Source: Acidobacteria bacterium 13_1_20CM_3_53_8
GTDB taxonomy: Bacteria > Acidobacteriota > Blastocatellia > Pyrinomonadales > Pyrinomonadaceae
Direction of reading: 5' to 3'
Assembly: GCA_001920415.1 (NCBI GenBank)
Contig: MNJR01000051.1
Location: 1-64,000, forward strand
Length of the DNA stretch: 64,000 nucleotides
Positions 33,876-42,712 of the stretch are shown piece by piece. The notes beneath the pieces were generated by a model, which saw only the letters and a program-made list of their open reading frames with translations, was not told the DNA's origin and did no database searches. Positions within the stretch are counted from its first letter, which is position 1; the number at the start of each line of letters is the position of its first letter. The position numbers and the translations under genes were made by a program.

Positions 33876-35531
33876 ATGCGTCCTCTAAAACTGCACACGA
33901 AGACGACCGTGCTGGCTTCGGCTATAACGGTGACTGTGCTGGCGATTTTGCTGGCGCTGGTCATTCCGCGCGTTGCTGAGATAGTCAATGAAGAGCAGCG
34001 CTCGCGCGCAGAGCTTCAGGCTATAAATCTTGCCGAGCAGATTAGCCACATGCCAGAGCCGCGCGACCCGCAGATGCTGGCGCGCGCTGCGACAATCGTT
34101 CGCGGCTCGCGCCCCAGCATAGTGGCCGTACGTGTGTGGGAGCGCGTCGGCGGCAAGTATGTGGAGACGGCTGCCGCTGCCGGAAGCGAGCCTGCCGAGG
34201 AGATTCCTGACGATACAATAGCGGCGCTTCGCAGCGGTCTTCAGTCAACCGTGACGAGACCCTTAGCGGCAAACGCCAACGCTTCGCTCTATCGCGTCTT
34301 CGCGCCTATCACTGAGCAGACGGGCGGCGAGCAGCGACGCAGCGGCGCGGTCGAACTCGTAGAGCGTTTGGACGACGCGCCGCTCATAGCGGTACGCTTT
34401 GAGCGCACGGCTATCATGGCCGCGCTCGCCGCTGTCATCCTCATCACGCTCGGCACATACCTTCTGTTTCGTCAACTCGTTTACAGACCCGTAGAACGCT
34501 TGCTGCTAGCAATGGCTCGCGCAGAGGCAGGAGACCTTCAAGCGGAAGCGCCGCCGCGTGCGCCGGACGAGCTAGGGCTGTTATCGCGCAACTTCAATCG
34601 CATGATCGCGCGCATAAGCCAGATGACTGCGGAGCGCGACGCGCAGAGGCGTATGCTGGAAGAGCGCGTGCGAGAAAGGACTGCGGAGCTTGCACAGAAG
34701 AATGAGCAGTTGGAGGAGCAGAACCGCGACCTGTTGCAGATAACCAGACGCAACACAGAGCTTGAGCGCCTTGCAGCCGCAGGGCAGACAGCCGCGCAAT
34801 TTGCGCACGAGGTCGGCACGCCTCTGAATCTAATCAGCGGCCACGTGCAGCTTCTTCGCTCGCAGGTGCAAAGGGACGAGCGCGCTATGTCAAGGCTCGA
34901 TACCATAAACGCGCAGATAGAGCGTATAGAGCGAATCGTGCGCGGCATGCTTACACGCACTCGCCCAGTAGTGAGCGAGCACCAGCCCGTTGATTTGAAC
35001 GCACTGCTGCTTCGCATATTCGACGCGACAGCACCGGCGCTGGACGCGCGCGGCGTGAAGTTGGAGACAGAGTTGACCGAAAGTCTGCCGCAGGTTGCGG
35101 GCGACTCAGACCGCCTTCAGCAACTCTTCATAAACTTAATCAACAACGCGCTGGACGCAATGCCTGAAGGCGGGAAGCTCATCGTCCGCACCGCTTCCGC
35201 AACGAGCGACGCACATCTTGCGGCGCCGCGCGTGGATGATGACGGAGCGTCACCGAGCGCCGTTCTCATCGAATTCGCAGACACAGGCATGGGAATGGAT
35301 GAAGAGATTCGCTCGCATCTGTTCGAGCCGTTCTATACTACGAAGGGGACGGGGCGCGGCTCCGGTCTGGGGCTTGTAGTCGTGCGCCAGGTCGTGCGCG
35401 AGCACGGCGGACAGATTGAAGTGGAGAGCAGAGAAAGTGAGGGCACGCGATTTCTGATAACGCTTCCCGCGATTGTAAAGAAGAGGACGGAAGCTGAAGG
35501 TCAGAGGCCGGAAGCTGTCGTAAAAATTTGA
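33876..35531 (+). CDS. Sensor histidine kinase with periplasmic sensor and HAMP
   Basis: 551 residues. Span 1 lies at about 11-33, an extracytoplasmic sensor domain at about 34-170, and span 2 at about 171-193. HAMP follows (about 195-245), then a coiled coil (255-300). The phospho-acceptor is His311 in AAQFAHEVGTPLNLIS. The ATPase domain shows NLINNALDAMPEGG, DTGMGM and GRGSGLGLVVVRQV. It is the probable partner of the NtrC-type regulator encoded 100 bases downstream. The start codon comes straight after a palindrome without a clear ribosome site, so the true start could differ slightly. Confidence 0.92.
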   Translation: MRPLKLHTKTTVLASAITVTVLAILLALVIPRVAEIVNEEQRSRAELQAINLAEQISHMPEPRDPQMLARAATIVRGSRPSIVAVRVWERVGGKYVETAAAAGSEPAEEIPDDTIAALRSGLQSTVTRPLAANANASLYRVFAPITEQTGGEQRRSGAVELVERLDDAPLIAVRFERTAIMAALAAVILITLGTYLLFRQLVYRPVERLLLAMARAEAGDLQAEAPPRAPDELGLLSRNFNRMIARISQMTAERDAQRRMLEERVRERTAELAQKNEQLEEQNRDLLQITRRNTELERLAAAGQTAAQFAHEVGTPLNLISGHVQLLRSQVQRDERAMSRLDTINAQIERIERIVRGMLTRTRPVVSEHQPVDLNALLLRIFDATAPALDARGVKLETELTESLPQVAGDSDRLQQLFINLINNALDAMPEGGKLIVRTASATSDAHLAAPRVDDDGASPSAVLIEFADTGMGMDEEIRSHLFEPFYTTKGTGRGSGLGLVVVRQVVREHGGQIEVESRESEGTRFLITLPAIVKKRTEAEGQRPEAVVKI

Positions 35532-35544
35532 AGTCACAAGCGAA

Positions 35545-35602
35545 TATTCCAGATTTAATTTCAAATCTGAAATTTGAGATTTGAAATCTGAAATCTTAAA
35601 AC
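35545..35602. repeat. Palindrome of AAATCTGAAAT words
   Basis: AGATTTAATTTCAAATCTG pairs with AAATCTGAAATCTTA and neighbouring words. It lies between the kinase and regulator genes. Similar words occur at 45.69 kb and in the arms around the XRE cassette. Confidence 0.7.
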
Positions 35603-35631
35603 CAGCATACTGCATCTAAAATCTGCTTTTT

Positions 35632-37017
35632 ATGAAACGCATTCTGGTAGTTGACGACGACCGCGCTTCGTGCGAGTTGCTGCGCGAAATCTTTGCCGCG
35701 CAAGGGTGGCAGGCCGAGACCGCTCAGACGCCCGCGCAAGCTAAAGAGCTTTCCGAGTCGCATGCCTTCGATCTGGTGGTTAGCGACGTGAATCTTGAAG
35801 CAGAGGAATCGGGGCTGGATATATTGCGAATCTTGCGCGACAAGTGTCCTGTGATTCTTGTGACAGGGTTCGGCACACTGGACGCCGCCGTGCAGGCTTC
35901 GCGCGAAGGCGCTTGGGATTTCATCTCAAAGCCTTTCAAAGTTGAAGAGGTCGTGGCAACTGCGCGGCGCGCAATGGAAAGAGAGAGTGGCGAGAAGAAA
36001 GAGGCGAAGGAAGCGGAATCGGTTGCGCCTAACTACGAGCAGACGGGGCTGGTCGGTCGCTCGCCCATAATGATAGAGCTTTACAAAGAGATTGCGCGCG
36101 TAGCTCCCGCGCGTTCGACCGTGCTTATCACCGGCGAATCCGGCACAGGCAAAGAGTTGGTCGCACGCGCCATTCACCAGCACAGCCCGCGTGCCGCGCG
36201 CCCGTTCGTTCCCGTTAACTGCGGCGCTCTTACAGAAACGCTTCTAGAAGCGGAACTCTTCGGCCACGTGCGCGGCTCGTTCACGGGCGCTGTAGCGGAT
36301 CGCAAAGGACTCTGGGAAGAGGCTGAAGAGGGCACGCTCTTTCTGGACGAGACAGGCGAGACGAGCCAGGCCATGCAGGTCAAGCTGCTGCGTGCGCTTC
36401 AGGAAGGCGAGATTCGTCGCGTAGGTTCTTCAAAGCCAACGCGCGTTAACGCACGAGTCGTCGCAGCTACGAACCGCGATCTGGAACGCGAAGTTAAAGC
36501 AGGCAGATTCCGCGAAGACCTCTTCTACCGTTTGAGCGTGGTCACGCTAGTTGTCCCGCCCTTGCGAGACAGGCGAAGCGACATCCCGCTTCTAGGCGAA
36601 AGATTTCTGCGGCTCGCAGCCGAAAGGACAGGACGCCGCCTCAGATTCTCGGACAGTGCGCTCAATCTTCTGATGGCTTACGACTGGCCGGGCAATGTTA
36701 GGGAACTTGAGAACGCGGTCGAGGCGGCAGCGCTGCGCGCTCGCGGCGCGGAGATAGCTCCCGAAGATTTGCCCGTGAAGATGCAGACGAGCGATGTGAA
36801 GGCGCGCGCTGCTCTATCACGCTCGCCGCTGACGGCTATGTACGCAGACCTCGTCTCGATGGATGAATTGGAACGTCGCTACCTTCTTCACGTGCTGGAA
36901 GCGACGGGCGGCAACCGCACGCGCGCGGCAGAAATCCTGGACATTGATCGCCGAACGCTCTATCGCATGGCCGAGCGCTTCGGAATCAAGCTGGAAGAGC
37001 GCGAGCGTGAAGTGTAG
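35632..37017 (+). CDS. NtrC-family sigma-54-dependent response regulator (GSFTGA variant)
   Basis: 461 residues: receiver (acceptor Asp52 in VVSDVNL), AAA+ domain with Walker A GESGTGKE and Walker B LFLDETGE, and a Fis-type helix-turn-helix at the end (RAAEILDIDRRTLYRMAERF). The sigma-54 contact loop reads GSFTGA instead of the usual GAFTGA. Ser at the second position occurs in some natural activators, so function is likely kept. The ATG is followed by a well-formed receiver core. It pairs with the histidine kinase upstream. Target promoters are unknown. Confidence 0.93.
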   Translation: MKRILVVDDDRASCELLREIFAAQGWQAETAQTPAQAKELSESHAFDLVVSDVNLEAEESGLDILRILRDKCPVILVTGFGTLDAAVQASREGAWDFISKPFKVEEVVATARRAMERESGEKKEAKEAESVAPNYEQTGLVGRSPIMIELYKEIARVAPARSTVLITGESGTGKELVARAIHQHSPRAARPFVPVNCGALTETLLEAELFGHVRGSFTGAVADRKGLWEEAEEGTLFLDETGETSQAMQVKLLRALQEGEIRRVGSSKPTRVNARVVAATNRDLEREVKAGRFREDLFYRLSVVTLVVPPLRDRRSDIPLLGERFLRLAAERTGRRLRFSDSALNLLMAYDWPGNVRELENAVEAAALRARGAEIAPEDLPVKMQTSDVKARAALSRSPLTAMYADLVSMDELERRYLLHVLEATGGNRTRAAEILDIDRRTLYRMAERFGIKLEEREREV

Positions 37018-37103
37018 AAAAGCAAGGATGAATGAGTTGCTACTGATATGTCGCTCCTCTAAGAGCTAATACCGAATTGCACAATAAAATTAAGGTCAAC
37101 AGA

Positions 37104-37355
37104 TTATCCACTAAATCACACTATCAATACTGTGGACAGTTTTTGATGGCAAAAAGCTCAATAAATCAGCCGGTTTTCGCGTGGTTTTGAATTATTTGCA
37201 AGTTAGCTCCACGAGCAGACTTTGATTAAATTCAGCCGCGCTTGAAGAATCAATAACTTACGGAAATCGCGACTCTAAAACTGTCAACAGTATTGACTAT
37301 ACTACACGAAGAGAACTGTTCGTTTCGTGTAGTATAGTGTGATTTAGTGGATAAT
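37104..37355. repeat. Long palindrome, family A copy 5, split by an inserted element
   Basis: Without the insertion at 37125-37295 and one ACTAT copy, the arms read ATCCACTAAATCACACTATA plus CTACACGAA and its exact complement, a perfect stem of 29 bases. An outer word AATACCGAATTGCA lies just upstream, as in copies 4 and 7. Confidence 0.9.
37125..37295. mobile_element. MITE-like element, 171 bases, with ACTAT target duplication
   Basis: The terminal inverted repeats CAATACTGTGGACAGTTTT (from 37125) and AAAACTGTCAACAGTATTG (to 37295) differ at one position. ACTAT flanks both sides (37120-37124 and 37296-37300). The interior has no open frame. Removal restores the interrupted palindrome exactly, which proves insertion into a pre-existing hairpin. 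The transposase family that moved it cannot be named from this window. Confidence 0.88.
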
Positions 37356-37478
37356 TCATTCGCTCCTTTCTCTTAAAGGCTTATATCGAACTCACGTTAG
37401 GTATCATTAACTCGATTGAATTGTTATGCGAAGCGATACGACTACTCTTTTATGCCTCTTATTTTATACTTCGGCTCT

Positions 37479-38015
37479 TCACGGAGATGGCACGGCTTCA
37501 GTTCGCGTCTCTTCTTCGGGCGTGACGGGGGGCAGATTCAGATTGTCCAGAGTCTTGTCTAAGGCTGCGAGCTGGCGCGCAGCATCGCTTGCGCCGCGCT
37601 GCACGGCACGCTCGGCAGTGTCCAGGTCTCTGAGGATTCCGCGCAACGCTGTGTGGCTCGTTTCATCATCATGCGCGCGTGCACGCAGGGCGCGGTTGAT
37701 TGCGGTCTCGGCTTGATTCAGGGCACGCAGCGCGACCTCGCGGCGGTCGCGCCTGCGCGAATTAAGATATGTCCTGGCCTCTGCTATGCGGTCGCCTGCG
37801 ACCTCTATGTCAGCGTCACGCGCGGGCAGGTCTGGCTGGTGCGCTACGGGCTGCGCGCCCGGCGGCACGACCGAAGCGCGGCTGGCATCTGTCGTCACTA
37901 TCTCTTCGACGGGGTGCGACGCGCATGAAGCCGCAAGCATCAGGCCTAGGCAGAGCGAGAAGAGTTTGAGTGCGTGCGTCCGCTTTCCATTAGTTTGCGT
38001 CTCTAGCTTTATCAT
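37479..38015 (-). CDS. Lipoprotein of unknown function
   Basis: 178 residues with a lipoprotein signal: a basic start, a hydrophobic core (LKLFSLCLGLMLA) and lipobox LAASC at about residue 31. The mature part is a Pro/Ala linker (about 45-65) and then a charged helical region rich in Arg, Glu and Ala (about 70-155), which probably forms a helical bundle or coiled coil. GAAGAG precedes the start codon. The protein should be anchored to a membrane facing the periplasm. No family is recognised. Confidence 0.7.
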   Translation of the reverse strand: MIKLETQTNGKRTHALKLFSLCLGLMLAASCASHPVEEIVTTDASRASVVPPGAQPVAHQPDLPARDADIEVAGDRIAEARTYLNSRRRDRREVALRALNQAETAINRALRARAHDDETSHTALRGILRDLDTAERAVQRGASDAARQLAALDKTLDNLNLPPVTPEEETRTEAVPSP

Positions 38016-38104
38016 CTCTTCAAAACTTCTATTAGCTTATACGATTTCTTCCCGCACCTGAAAGGAGCGCGCCGACGCGCTAATCCCGACCATAGGAAAA
38101 GGCG

Positions 38105-38144
38105 AGAGGGGCGTGACTACCTCCTCATCATAGTCACGCCCCTC
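38105..38144 (-). terminator. Strong hairpin downstream of the His-rich peptide gene
   Basis: GAGGGGCGTGACTA pairs perfectly with TAGTCACGCCCCTC. On the minus strand it is followed by TCGCCTTTT, so it probably ends the His-rich transcript. A second hairpin (CTAGCGGCC/CGCCGCTAG) lies at about 38257-38293. Confidence 0.65.
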
Positions 38145-38305
38145 TACATCGCGCGCAAGTAAACCCATAGGGCTTGCTTACGCGCAATCCCCTTGCCACG
38201 TCTTTAGGCTGAAAGCTCTGAAGTCGGGGCAAACTAATAATACTTTGTCAAAAATCTAGCGGCCACACGCTTCAAGCGCACGCGCCGCTAGATTAGTGTT
38301 TGGAG

Positions 38306-38494
38306 TTACTCCATGTTCGCATTGCCGCCAGTGCGAGCAGCGTGGCGATGGTGACGCCTGTGATGACGGTGATGCCTGTGATGGCCGCCGCCCATGTTGC
38401 CGGTGCCGCCCATGTTCATGTTCTGCGCGAAAGCAAGGCTGCCGAAGCAGAGCATGAAGATGATTGTCAGAACGAGACTGAGTTTGCTTCTCAC
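38306..38494 (-). CDS. Secreted His/Gly/Met-rich small peptide
   Basis: 62 residues starting at GTG, with AAGGAGA about 8 bases upstream. Residues 1-23 are a signal peptide (ending SLAFAQ). The mature part begins with Met/Asn/Gly (NMNMGGTGNMGGG) and then has about ten histidines interleaved with Arg. Such composition suggests binding of copper, nickel or zinc outside the cytoplasm. Being only about 39 residues when mature, it may be a metal buffer or chaperone. No metal transporter lies next to it, so the role is inferred. Confidence 0.65.
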   Translation of the reverse strand: MRSKLSLVLTIIFMLCFGSLAFAQNMNMGGTGNMGGGHHRHHRHHRRHHRHAARTGGNANME

Positions 38495-38765
38495 TAGTGA
38501 TTTCTCCTTTGAGTTTTACCGCAAATGCGGATTTGTGATCATGATCCAAGAACCGCTTTGAAAGGCGAGCTTCAGACTGATAACACGACATCGAAATCGC
38601 GCTGATGCACATTACCTGTTTGCTCGCACCAGACCCGGCGAGCAACGTTCGTGCCAATCTCACCGGCATGAGAACACGCGCTTTTTCTACCAATTTTTCA
38701 ACGGCTCAAGATCGTAGAGCACGGAAAGCTGTGGCAACTTTGCCCGAACCACATAATTGCCACAA

Positions 38766-38885
38766 CGAAGGGATGAAGGATGAGGGATGAGGGATGAGGG
38801 CGAAGGGATGAATAAGAAGGAGTAATTGCGTCAACGTGCAACAGGCTCCTTCTTATTCATCCCTCATCCCTTCCATCCTCCCTGC
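38766..38885. repeat. Long palindrome, family H copy 1
   Basis: GAAGGGATGAAGGATGAGGG and further GGATGAGG words pair with CTCATCCCTTCCATCCTCCC. The loop side CTCCTTCTTATTCATCCC is shared with copy 2. It contains the stop codon and last codons of the DUF1003 gene. Confidence 0.85.
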
Positions 38886-39483
38886 TCTTCTTCTCCTTCC
38901 GCCTTCCGCCTTGCTCTTCAGCGACCCTTTTCACATCTTTCGACTTGGCGTTCACAGTCTTCTCAATCACATCTAAAACTTCCTGCGGCTCTGGCGAGAC
39001 TTTGAGCGCTTCGGCCTCCGGGTCGTGCTTTAAGCTGAAATCGTCATGAAGATGGTCTAGTTGCTGTGCGATCTCCTGGAGCATGTCCAGAACTTTCGCG
39101 GCCTTCTGCTCGGCCAGCAGGTTTACGTGAAGGTCAAGTTCAGCACGCCGCTCACTTAACTCTTGCGAGCGATTCTGCGAGATGAGCACGAATGTAGAGA
39201 GGAAGATGGCTTCGAGCGAGACTATCATGGTCAGTAGCTGGAATGGGAACGGGTCGAATTCTGAGATGTAGTGAATGTGAACGAGACCAATGTTGAGCAG
39301 AATCCAGAGACCGAACCAGATGGCGTGAACATAGACGAACGCCATTGAGCCGAAGAAGGCAGTTATGAGGTCGGCTATGCGAGTCTGGAACGTGCGCGAG
39401 CGCTCGGCTTTATTCTGCATCTCTATGACAGCCGAAATGTTCTTTCGCAGAATTTCGCTTTGTGAAAAGTTTTCGTCGCTCAT
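38857..39483 (-). CDS. DUF1003 membrane protein
   Basis: 208 residues. The DUF1003 core spans about 25-135 and includes the two membrane spans near 45-62 and 80-102, with the family pattern FFGSMAFVYVHAIWFGLWIL and FDPFPFQLLTMIVSLEAIFL. A coiled-coil segment follows (SRNRSQELSER-like, about 105-150). The C-terminal 17 or so residues are strongly charged (KEKKSREDGRDEG) and are encoded inside a family H palindrome, so the natural end may once have been shorter. The function of DUF1003 is unknown; it is widespread in bacteria. Confidence 0.88.
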   Translation of the reverse strand: MSDENFSQSEILRKNISAVIEMQNKAERSRTFQTRIADLITAFFGSMAFVYVHAIWFGLWILLNIGLVHIHYISEFDPFPFQLLTMIVSLEAIFLSTFVLISQNRSQELSERRAELDLHVNLLAEQKAAKVLDMLQEIAQQLDHLHDDFSLKHDPEAEALKVSPEPQEVLDVIEKTVNAKSKDVKRVAEEQGGRRKEKKSREDGRDEG

Positions 39484-39586
39484 CAGGTCTGTTCAGCCCT
39501 CCCGGATTCGACTATTGCTAAAAAATTAACACAGTACGAAAGAAAATGGACGAATTTATGAGGGGCTGTAGGGGGGCGAACGGATT

Positions 39587-39615
39587 TTGTCTCAACGCGG
39601 TGGCAGGAATATAAA
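39587..39615 (+). promoter_or_regulatory. Sigma-70-type promoter for a candidate small RNA
   Basis: TTGTCT (39587-39592), a 17-base spacer, then TATAAA (39610-39615). Transcription would begin near 39622. No open frame follows before the terminator at 39714. Confidence 0.55.
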
Positions 39616-39619
39616 AAGC

Positions 39620-39755
39620 GGGTTGCAACTTTTTCACGGCTGGTGCATAATCCGTTTGCGCCCGACTCCCCGTTGGGCGAAGTGGTCGCGTGGGGTGAGG
39701 ACACGTGGCCTTAGGGTGGGGGCAGTGGGAGGCCCCCGCCCGCTTATTTTTTTAG
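39620..39755 (+). ncRNA. Candidate structured small RNA of about 135 nt
   Basis: The segment runs from a promoter-like site to a GC-rich terminator and has no coding frame. It contains hairpins GGTTGCAAC and GCCCGACTCCCCGTTGGGC, and the ends AGCGGG and CCCGCT can pair. It does not match the core of SRP RNA, tmRNA or RNase P RNA as I know them. It lies between the divergent DUF1003 and APC transporter genes. The call rests on promoter, structure and terminator only. Confidence 0.45.
39714..39755 (+). terminator. Rho-independent terminator of the candidate small RNA
   Basis: GGGTGGGGGC pairs with GCCCCCGCCC around AGTGGGAG. GCTTATTTTTTT follows. Confidence 0.75.
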
Positions 39756-39816
39756 GCCTAAAATTTTCCAGCCACACTTTCTATTCAAATTCATTTCACA
39801 ATCTTAAAGCGCATTT

Positions 39817-39956
39817 TCAACTCTTAGCGAACTTAAGCATTTCTCTTTGCGCCTTTGCGTGAACCCTCAATTCACATGAATCTTAAGTATTAAGAGAGTT
39901 GCTGGATCACGCTGGAGGCGCAAAGAAAAGAGCAAAGACCGCTAAAGGGTTGAGCC
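39817..39956. repeat. Long palindrome, family G copy 2
   Basis: CTTTGCGCCTTTGCGTGAAC faces GGAGGCGCAAAGAAAAGAGC. The loop AATTCACATGAATCTTAAG and TATTAAGAGAGTTGC matches copy 1. The right arm is more degenerate than in the other copies. Confidence 0.8.
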
Positions 39957-40097
39957 ACTTCCACCAGGTTTTGAATAACTTGTAGGTCGGCATCAATAAG
40001 TCGAAATTCTCTCTAAAGGTAGCTTTCCTCTATTCGACACTTGCTCATCGTGCTATATTGTGCGAGCACTTTTCCCCTGAAATACTTACGTGCAGGA

Positions 40098-40121
40098 GTA
40101 GGCCAGAAAATTCTGGCCTAC
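40098..40121 (+). promoter_or_regulatory. Hairpin in the leader of the APC transporter
   Basis: GTAGGCCAGAA pairs perfectly with TTCTGGCCTAC over a minimal loop, 74 bases before the start codon. A second hairpin (AAATTC...GAATTT) lies just before the ribosome site. A regulatory role is possible but unproven. Confidence 0.4.
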
Positions 40122-40194
40122 ACGGGTGTGGCTGGAATTGATGTTCTAACTCAAATTCAGAAAGCAAAGCTTTGTTCGAATTTGAAAGGCCATC

Positions 40195-42189
40195 ATGCAG
40201 ATTCTGTTAACTAACTGGAAGAGACGATTCAAGCTCTGGTTTTTTAAGGGGAGTAAAGAAGCGGAAGGGCCGCATGAGCAGGAAGGCCAACACCCGCAGC
40301 ACGCCTGGTGGCAGGTGATGTGCCTGACGGGCGTTGACTATTTCTCTACGCTCGGTTACCAACCGGGCATAGCTTTTCTTGCAGCAGGGTATATCTCGCC
40401 GATTGCGACAATCATCCTGGTGCTGCTAACACTTTTCGGCGCGCTTCCCGTTTACAATCGGGTCGCAGAAGAAAGCCCGCACGGCGAAGGCTCAATCGCC
40501 ATGCTGGAAAATTTGCTCTCGCGTTGGAAGGGCAAGCTTTTCGTGCTGGCGCTTCTTGGATTCGTCGCTACGGACTTCATCATTACAATCACGCTCTCGG
40601 CTGCTGACGCGACAGCGCACGTCATAGAAAATCCTTTTGCGCCTCTCTTTCTAAAACATCAAATCGGATTCACGCTTTTCTTGATAGCCTTGTTGGGAGC
40701 AATCTTTCTCAAAGGGTTCAAAGAAGCAATCGGAATCGCAGTCTTGCTGGTCTGCGTCTACCTGCTGCTAAACTTCGTGGTCATCTCCGTAGGAATTTAC
40801 GAAGTGATGACGCATCCATTTCACCTGCCTGAGTGGAAGCACGCGCTTTTAGCAGATCAGCGAGTTCACGGCAATCCTCTCTTGGTCATAGGCATTGCGC
40901 TACTGCTTTTCCCAAAACTCGCGCTGGGATTGTCCGGCTTCGAGACTGGCGTTGCTGTAATGCCTCTGGTGAAGGGTGACAAAGAACTGACGGACAAAGA
41001 TTGGAATTCCATACATTCTACGCGAAGCGGAATTAAGGTAGTGCCCGACGCGCAGGCGTTACTAAAGGCGCGCATCGAGAACACGCGCAAGCTGCTCAGA
41101 ACCGCCGCGCTGATTATGAGCGTCTATCTAATTGCGAGCAGCTTCGTCACAGCGTTGCTCATCCCGCCGCAAGAGTTTGAAGAGGGCGGTGGCGCGAACG
41201 GTCGCGCGTTAGCCTTTCTTGCCCATAAATTTTTGGGCAACGGGTTCGGCACCGTTTACGACTTGAGCACTATCTCGATTCTGTGGTTCGCTGGCTCGTC
41301 CGCAATGGCGGGGCTTTTGAACATCGTTCCGCGATACCTGCCTCGCTACGGCATGGCTCCGAACTGGACAAAGGCAACAAGGCCACTTGCAATTGTCTTC
41401 ACAGCAATAGCCTTCGCCGTCACGCTCATATTCAAAGCGGACGTGAATGCGCAGGGCGGCGCTTATGCTACGGGCGTTCTGGTACTGATGAGTTCGGCGG
41501 CTGTGGCCGTGACGCTCTCTGCGCGGCGGCGTGGGTCTACGTGGTGGCCGTTCCTGCTCATCTCGCTCGTCTTCGCATATACGACTGTGCAGAACATACA
41601 CGAGCGACCCGAAGGAATTAAGATCGCCTCGTTCTTCATAGGCGCGATGATTCTGACCTCATTCGTCTCGCGCATCTTGCGCACGACGGAACTGCGCGTA
41701 CAGAACGTGGAGTTGGACGAGTCGGCCAGAAAAATTATTGAAGAGGCCGCGCGCGGCACAATACGCATCGTCGCTAACCGCTGCGATTCAGGCGACGTGA
41801 GCGAGTACGAGATGAAAGAGCAGGAGAAGCGCTACGACAATCACATTCCTGCGGGCGAGCCAATCATCTTCTTCGAGGTTACGCCGGGCGACGCTTCGGA
41901 ATTTGCCGGGGTGCTGCGCGTGTGTGGCGAGCGCGTGGACGGTTATCGCGTGCTCAGAGCGGAAAGCCCTGCGGTGCCGAATGCAATCGCAGCGTTTCTT
42001 CTGCACTTGCGTGATAAGACTGGAAAGATACCGCATGTCTATTTTGGCTGGAGCGAAGGCAACCCTCTGTCATACATCTTCAAGTACATAGCTTTCGGCG
42101 AGGGCGATACTGCGCCCGTCACGCATGAGGTTCTACGCCAGGCCGAAGATGACCCTGAGCGCCGCCCTGTCGTGCACGTCGGCGGCTAG
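40195..42189 (+). CDS. APC-superfamily permease with C-terminal cytoplasmic domain
   Basis: 664 residues. A basic start of about 40 residues is followed by about 11-12 membrane spans from 45 to 490. The first spans carry the APC-type signature [20 protein letters not shown] and [12 protein letters not shown] cytoplasmic tail of about 170 residues follows (about 495-664), which could be regulatory. The protein is distantly like KimA and amino-acid permeases. The neighbouring kimA gene, 523 bases downstream in the same direction, makes a K+ or amino-acid substrate plausible, but I cannot choose. GAAAGG lies upstream of the ATG. Confidence 0.8.
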   Translation: MQILLTNWKRRFKLWFFKGSKEAEGPHEQEGQHPQHAWWQVMCLTGVDYFSTLGYQPGIAFLAAGYISPIATIILVLLTLFGALPVYNRVAEESPHGEGSIAMLENLLSRWKGKLFVLALLGFVATDFIITITLSAADATAHVIENPFAPLFLKHQIGFTLFLIALLGAIFLKGFKEAIGIAVLLVCVYLLLNFVVISVGIYEVMTHPFHLPEWKHALLADQRVHGNPLLVIGIALLLFPKLALGLSGFETGVAVMPLVKGDKELTDKDWNSIHSTRSGIKVVPDAQALLKARIENTRKLLRTAALIMSVYLIASSFVTALLIPPQEFEEGGGANGRALAFLAHKFLGNGFGTVYDLSTISILWFAGSSAMAGLLNIVPRYLPRYGMAPNWTKATRPLAIVFTAIAFAVTLIFKADVNAQGGAYATGVLVLMSSAAVAVTLSARRRGSTWWPFLLISLVFAYTTVQNIHERPEGIKIASFFIGAMILTSFVSRILRTTELRVQNVELDESARKIIEEAARGTIRIVANRCDSGDVSEYEMKEQEKRYDNHIPAGEPIIFFEVTPGDASEFAGVLRVCGERVDGYRVLRAESPAVPNAIAAFLLHLRDKTGKIPHVYFGWSEGNPLSYIFKYIAFGEGDTAPVTHEVLRQAEDDPERRPVVHVGG

Positions 42190-42218
42190 CATTCAGTGGA
42201 ATGAATATTACTTCAAGC

Positions 42219-42363
42219 ACATTCAAAACCTCCTTTGCGGTCTTTGCTCCTTTCTTTGCGCCTTTGCGTGAACCAATAACTCTCTCTATCTTGAGTATTA
42301 ATAGAATTGCAGTTTCACGCAAAGGCGCAAAGGAAAATGCTTAAGCTCGCTAAGAGTTGAGTG
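42219..42363. repeat. Long palindrome, family G copy 3
   Basis: CTTTGCGCCTTTGCGTGAAC pairs with TTTCACGCAAAGGCGCAAAG. The loop again contains ATCTTGAGTATTAATAGAAT. It follows the APC transporter stop and precedes the riboswitch. Confidence 0.88.
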
Positions 42364-42469
42364 GGCGTTATAGGTTTTGAAATTATCTCTTGATTTTCAG
42401 ATTGCCCTGCTCGAACGGTTCAGGTTTACCGCTTCGATGGGCAACGGGTTTATAATGTCGGTCGTTTGA

Positions 42470-42667
42470 AAACTTGTCGCCGAAGCCGCTCGCCGTGTTC
42501 GGGTTTTGAGGATAACGAGACGGGCGGCGCGGGGGAACCAGAGTCCTCTTTTTTTCGGGAGGACGCGGGGCGTATCGTATGCGCTCGGACGCGCGAACAT
42601 TCTCGCTCGGAGAGCATGCGATGGATACTTCCTCAATCCAAGCCCGTCAGCTAACCTCGTAGGCAAT
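42470..42667 (+). promoter_or_regulatory. ydaO/yuaA-type c-di-AMP riboswitch
   Basis: The conserved core GGCGCGGGGGAACCA (42525-42540 region) is followed by the GGGGCGTATCG segment and the hallmark 3' end CCGTCAGCTAACCTCGTAGG (42643-42662). These match the ydaO family in order and spacing. The class binds cyclic di-AMP and usually turns off K+ importers. The riboswitch lies about 46 bases before the kimA start codon, just where such control is expected. I identified it by motif and did not fold it. Confidence 0.85.
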
Positions 42668-42712
42668 AGAGGGAAGGGCAATGCCGCTAACCGCAGGAGA
42701 AGGAGTCGAACA

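Noticed and set aside
39587-39755. SRP RNA, RNase P RNA or tmRNA
   Set aside because: The conserved cores of these RNAs are not present, so only a generic small RNA is called.
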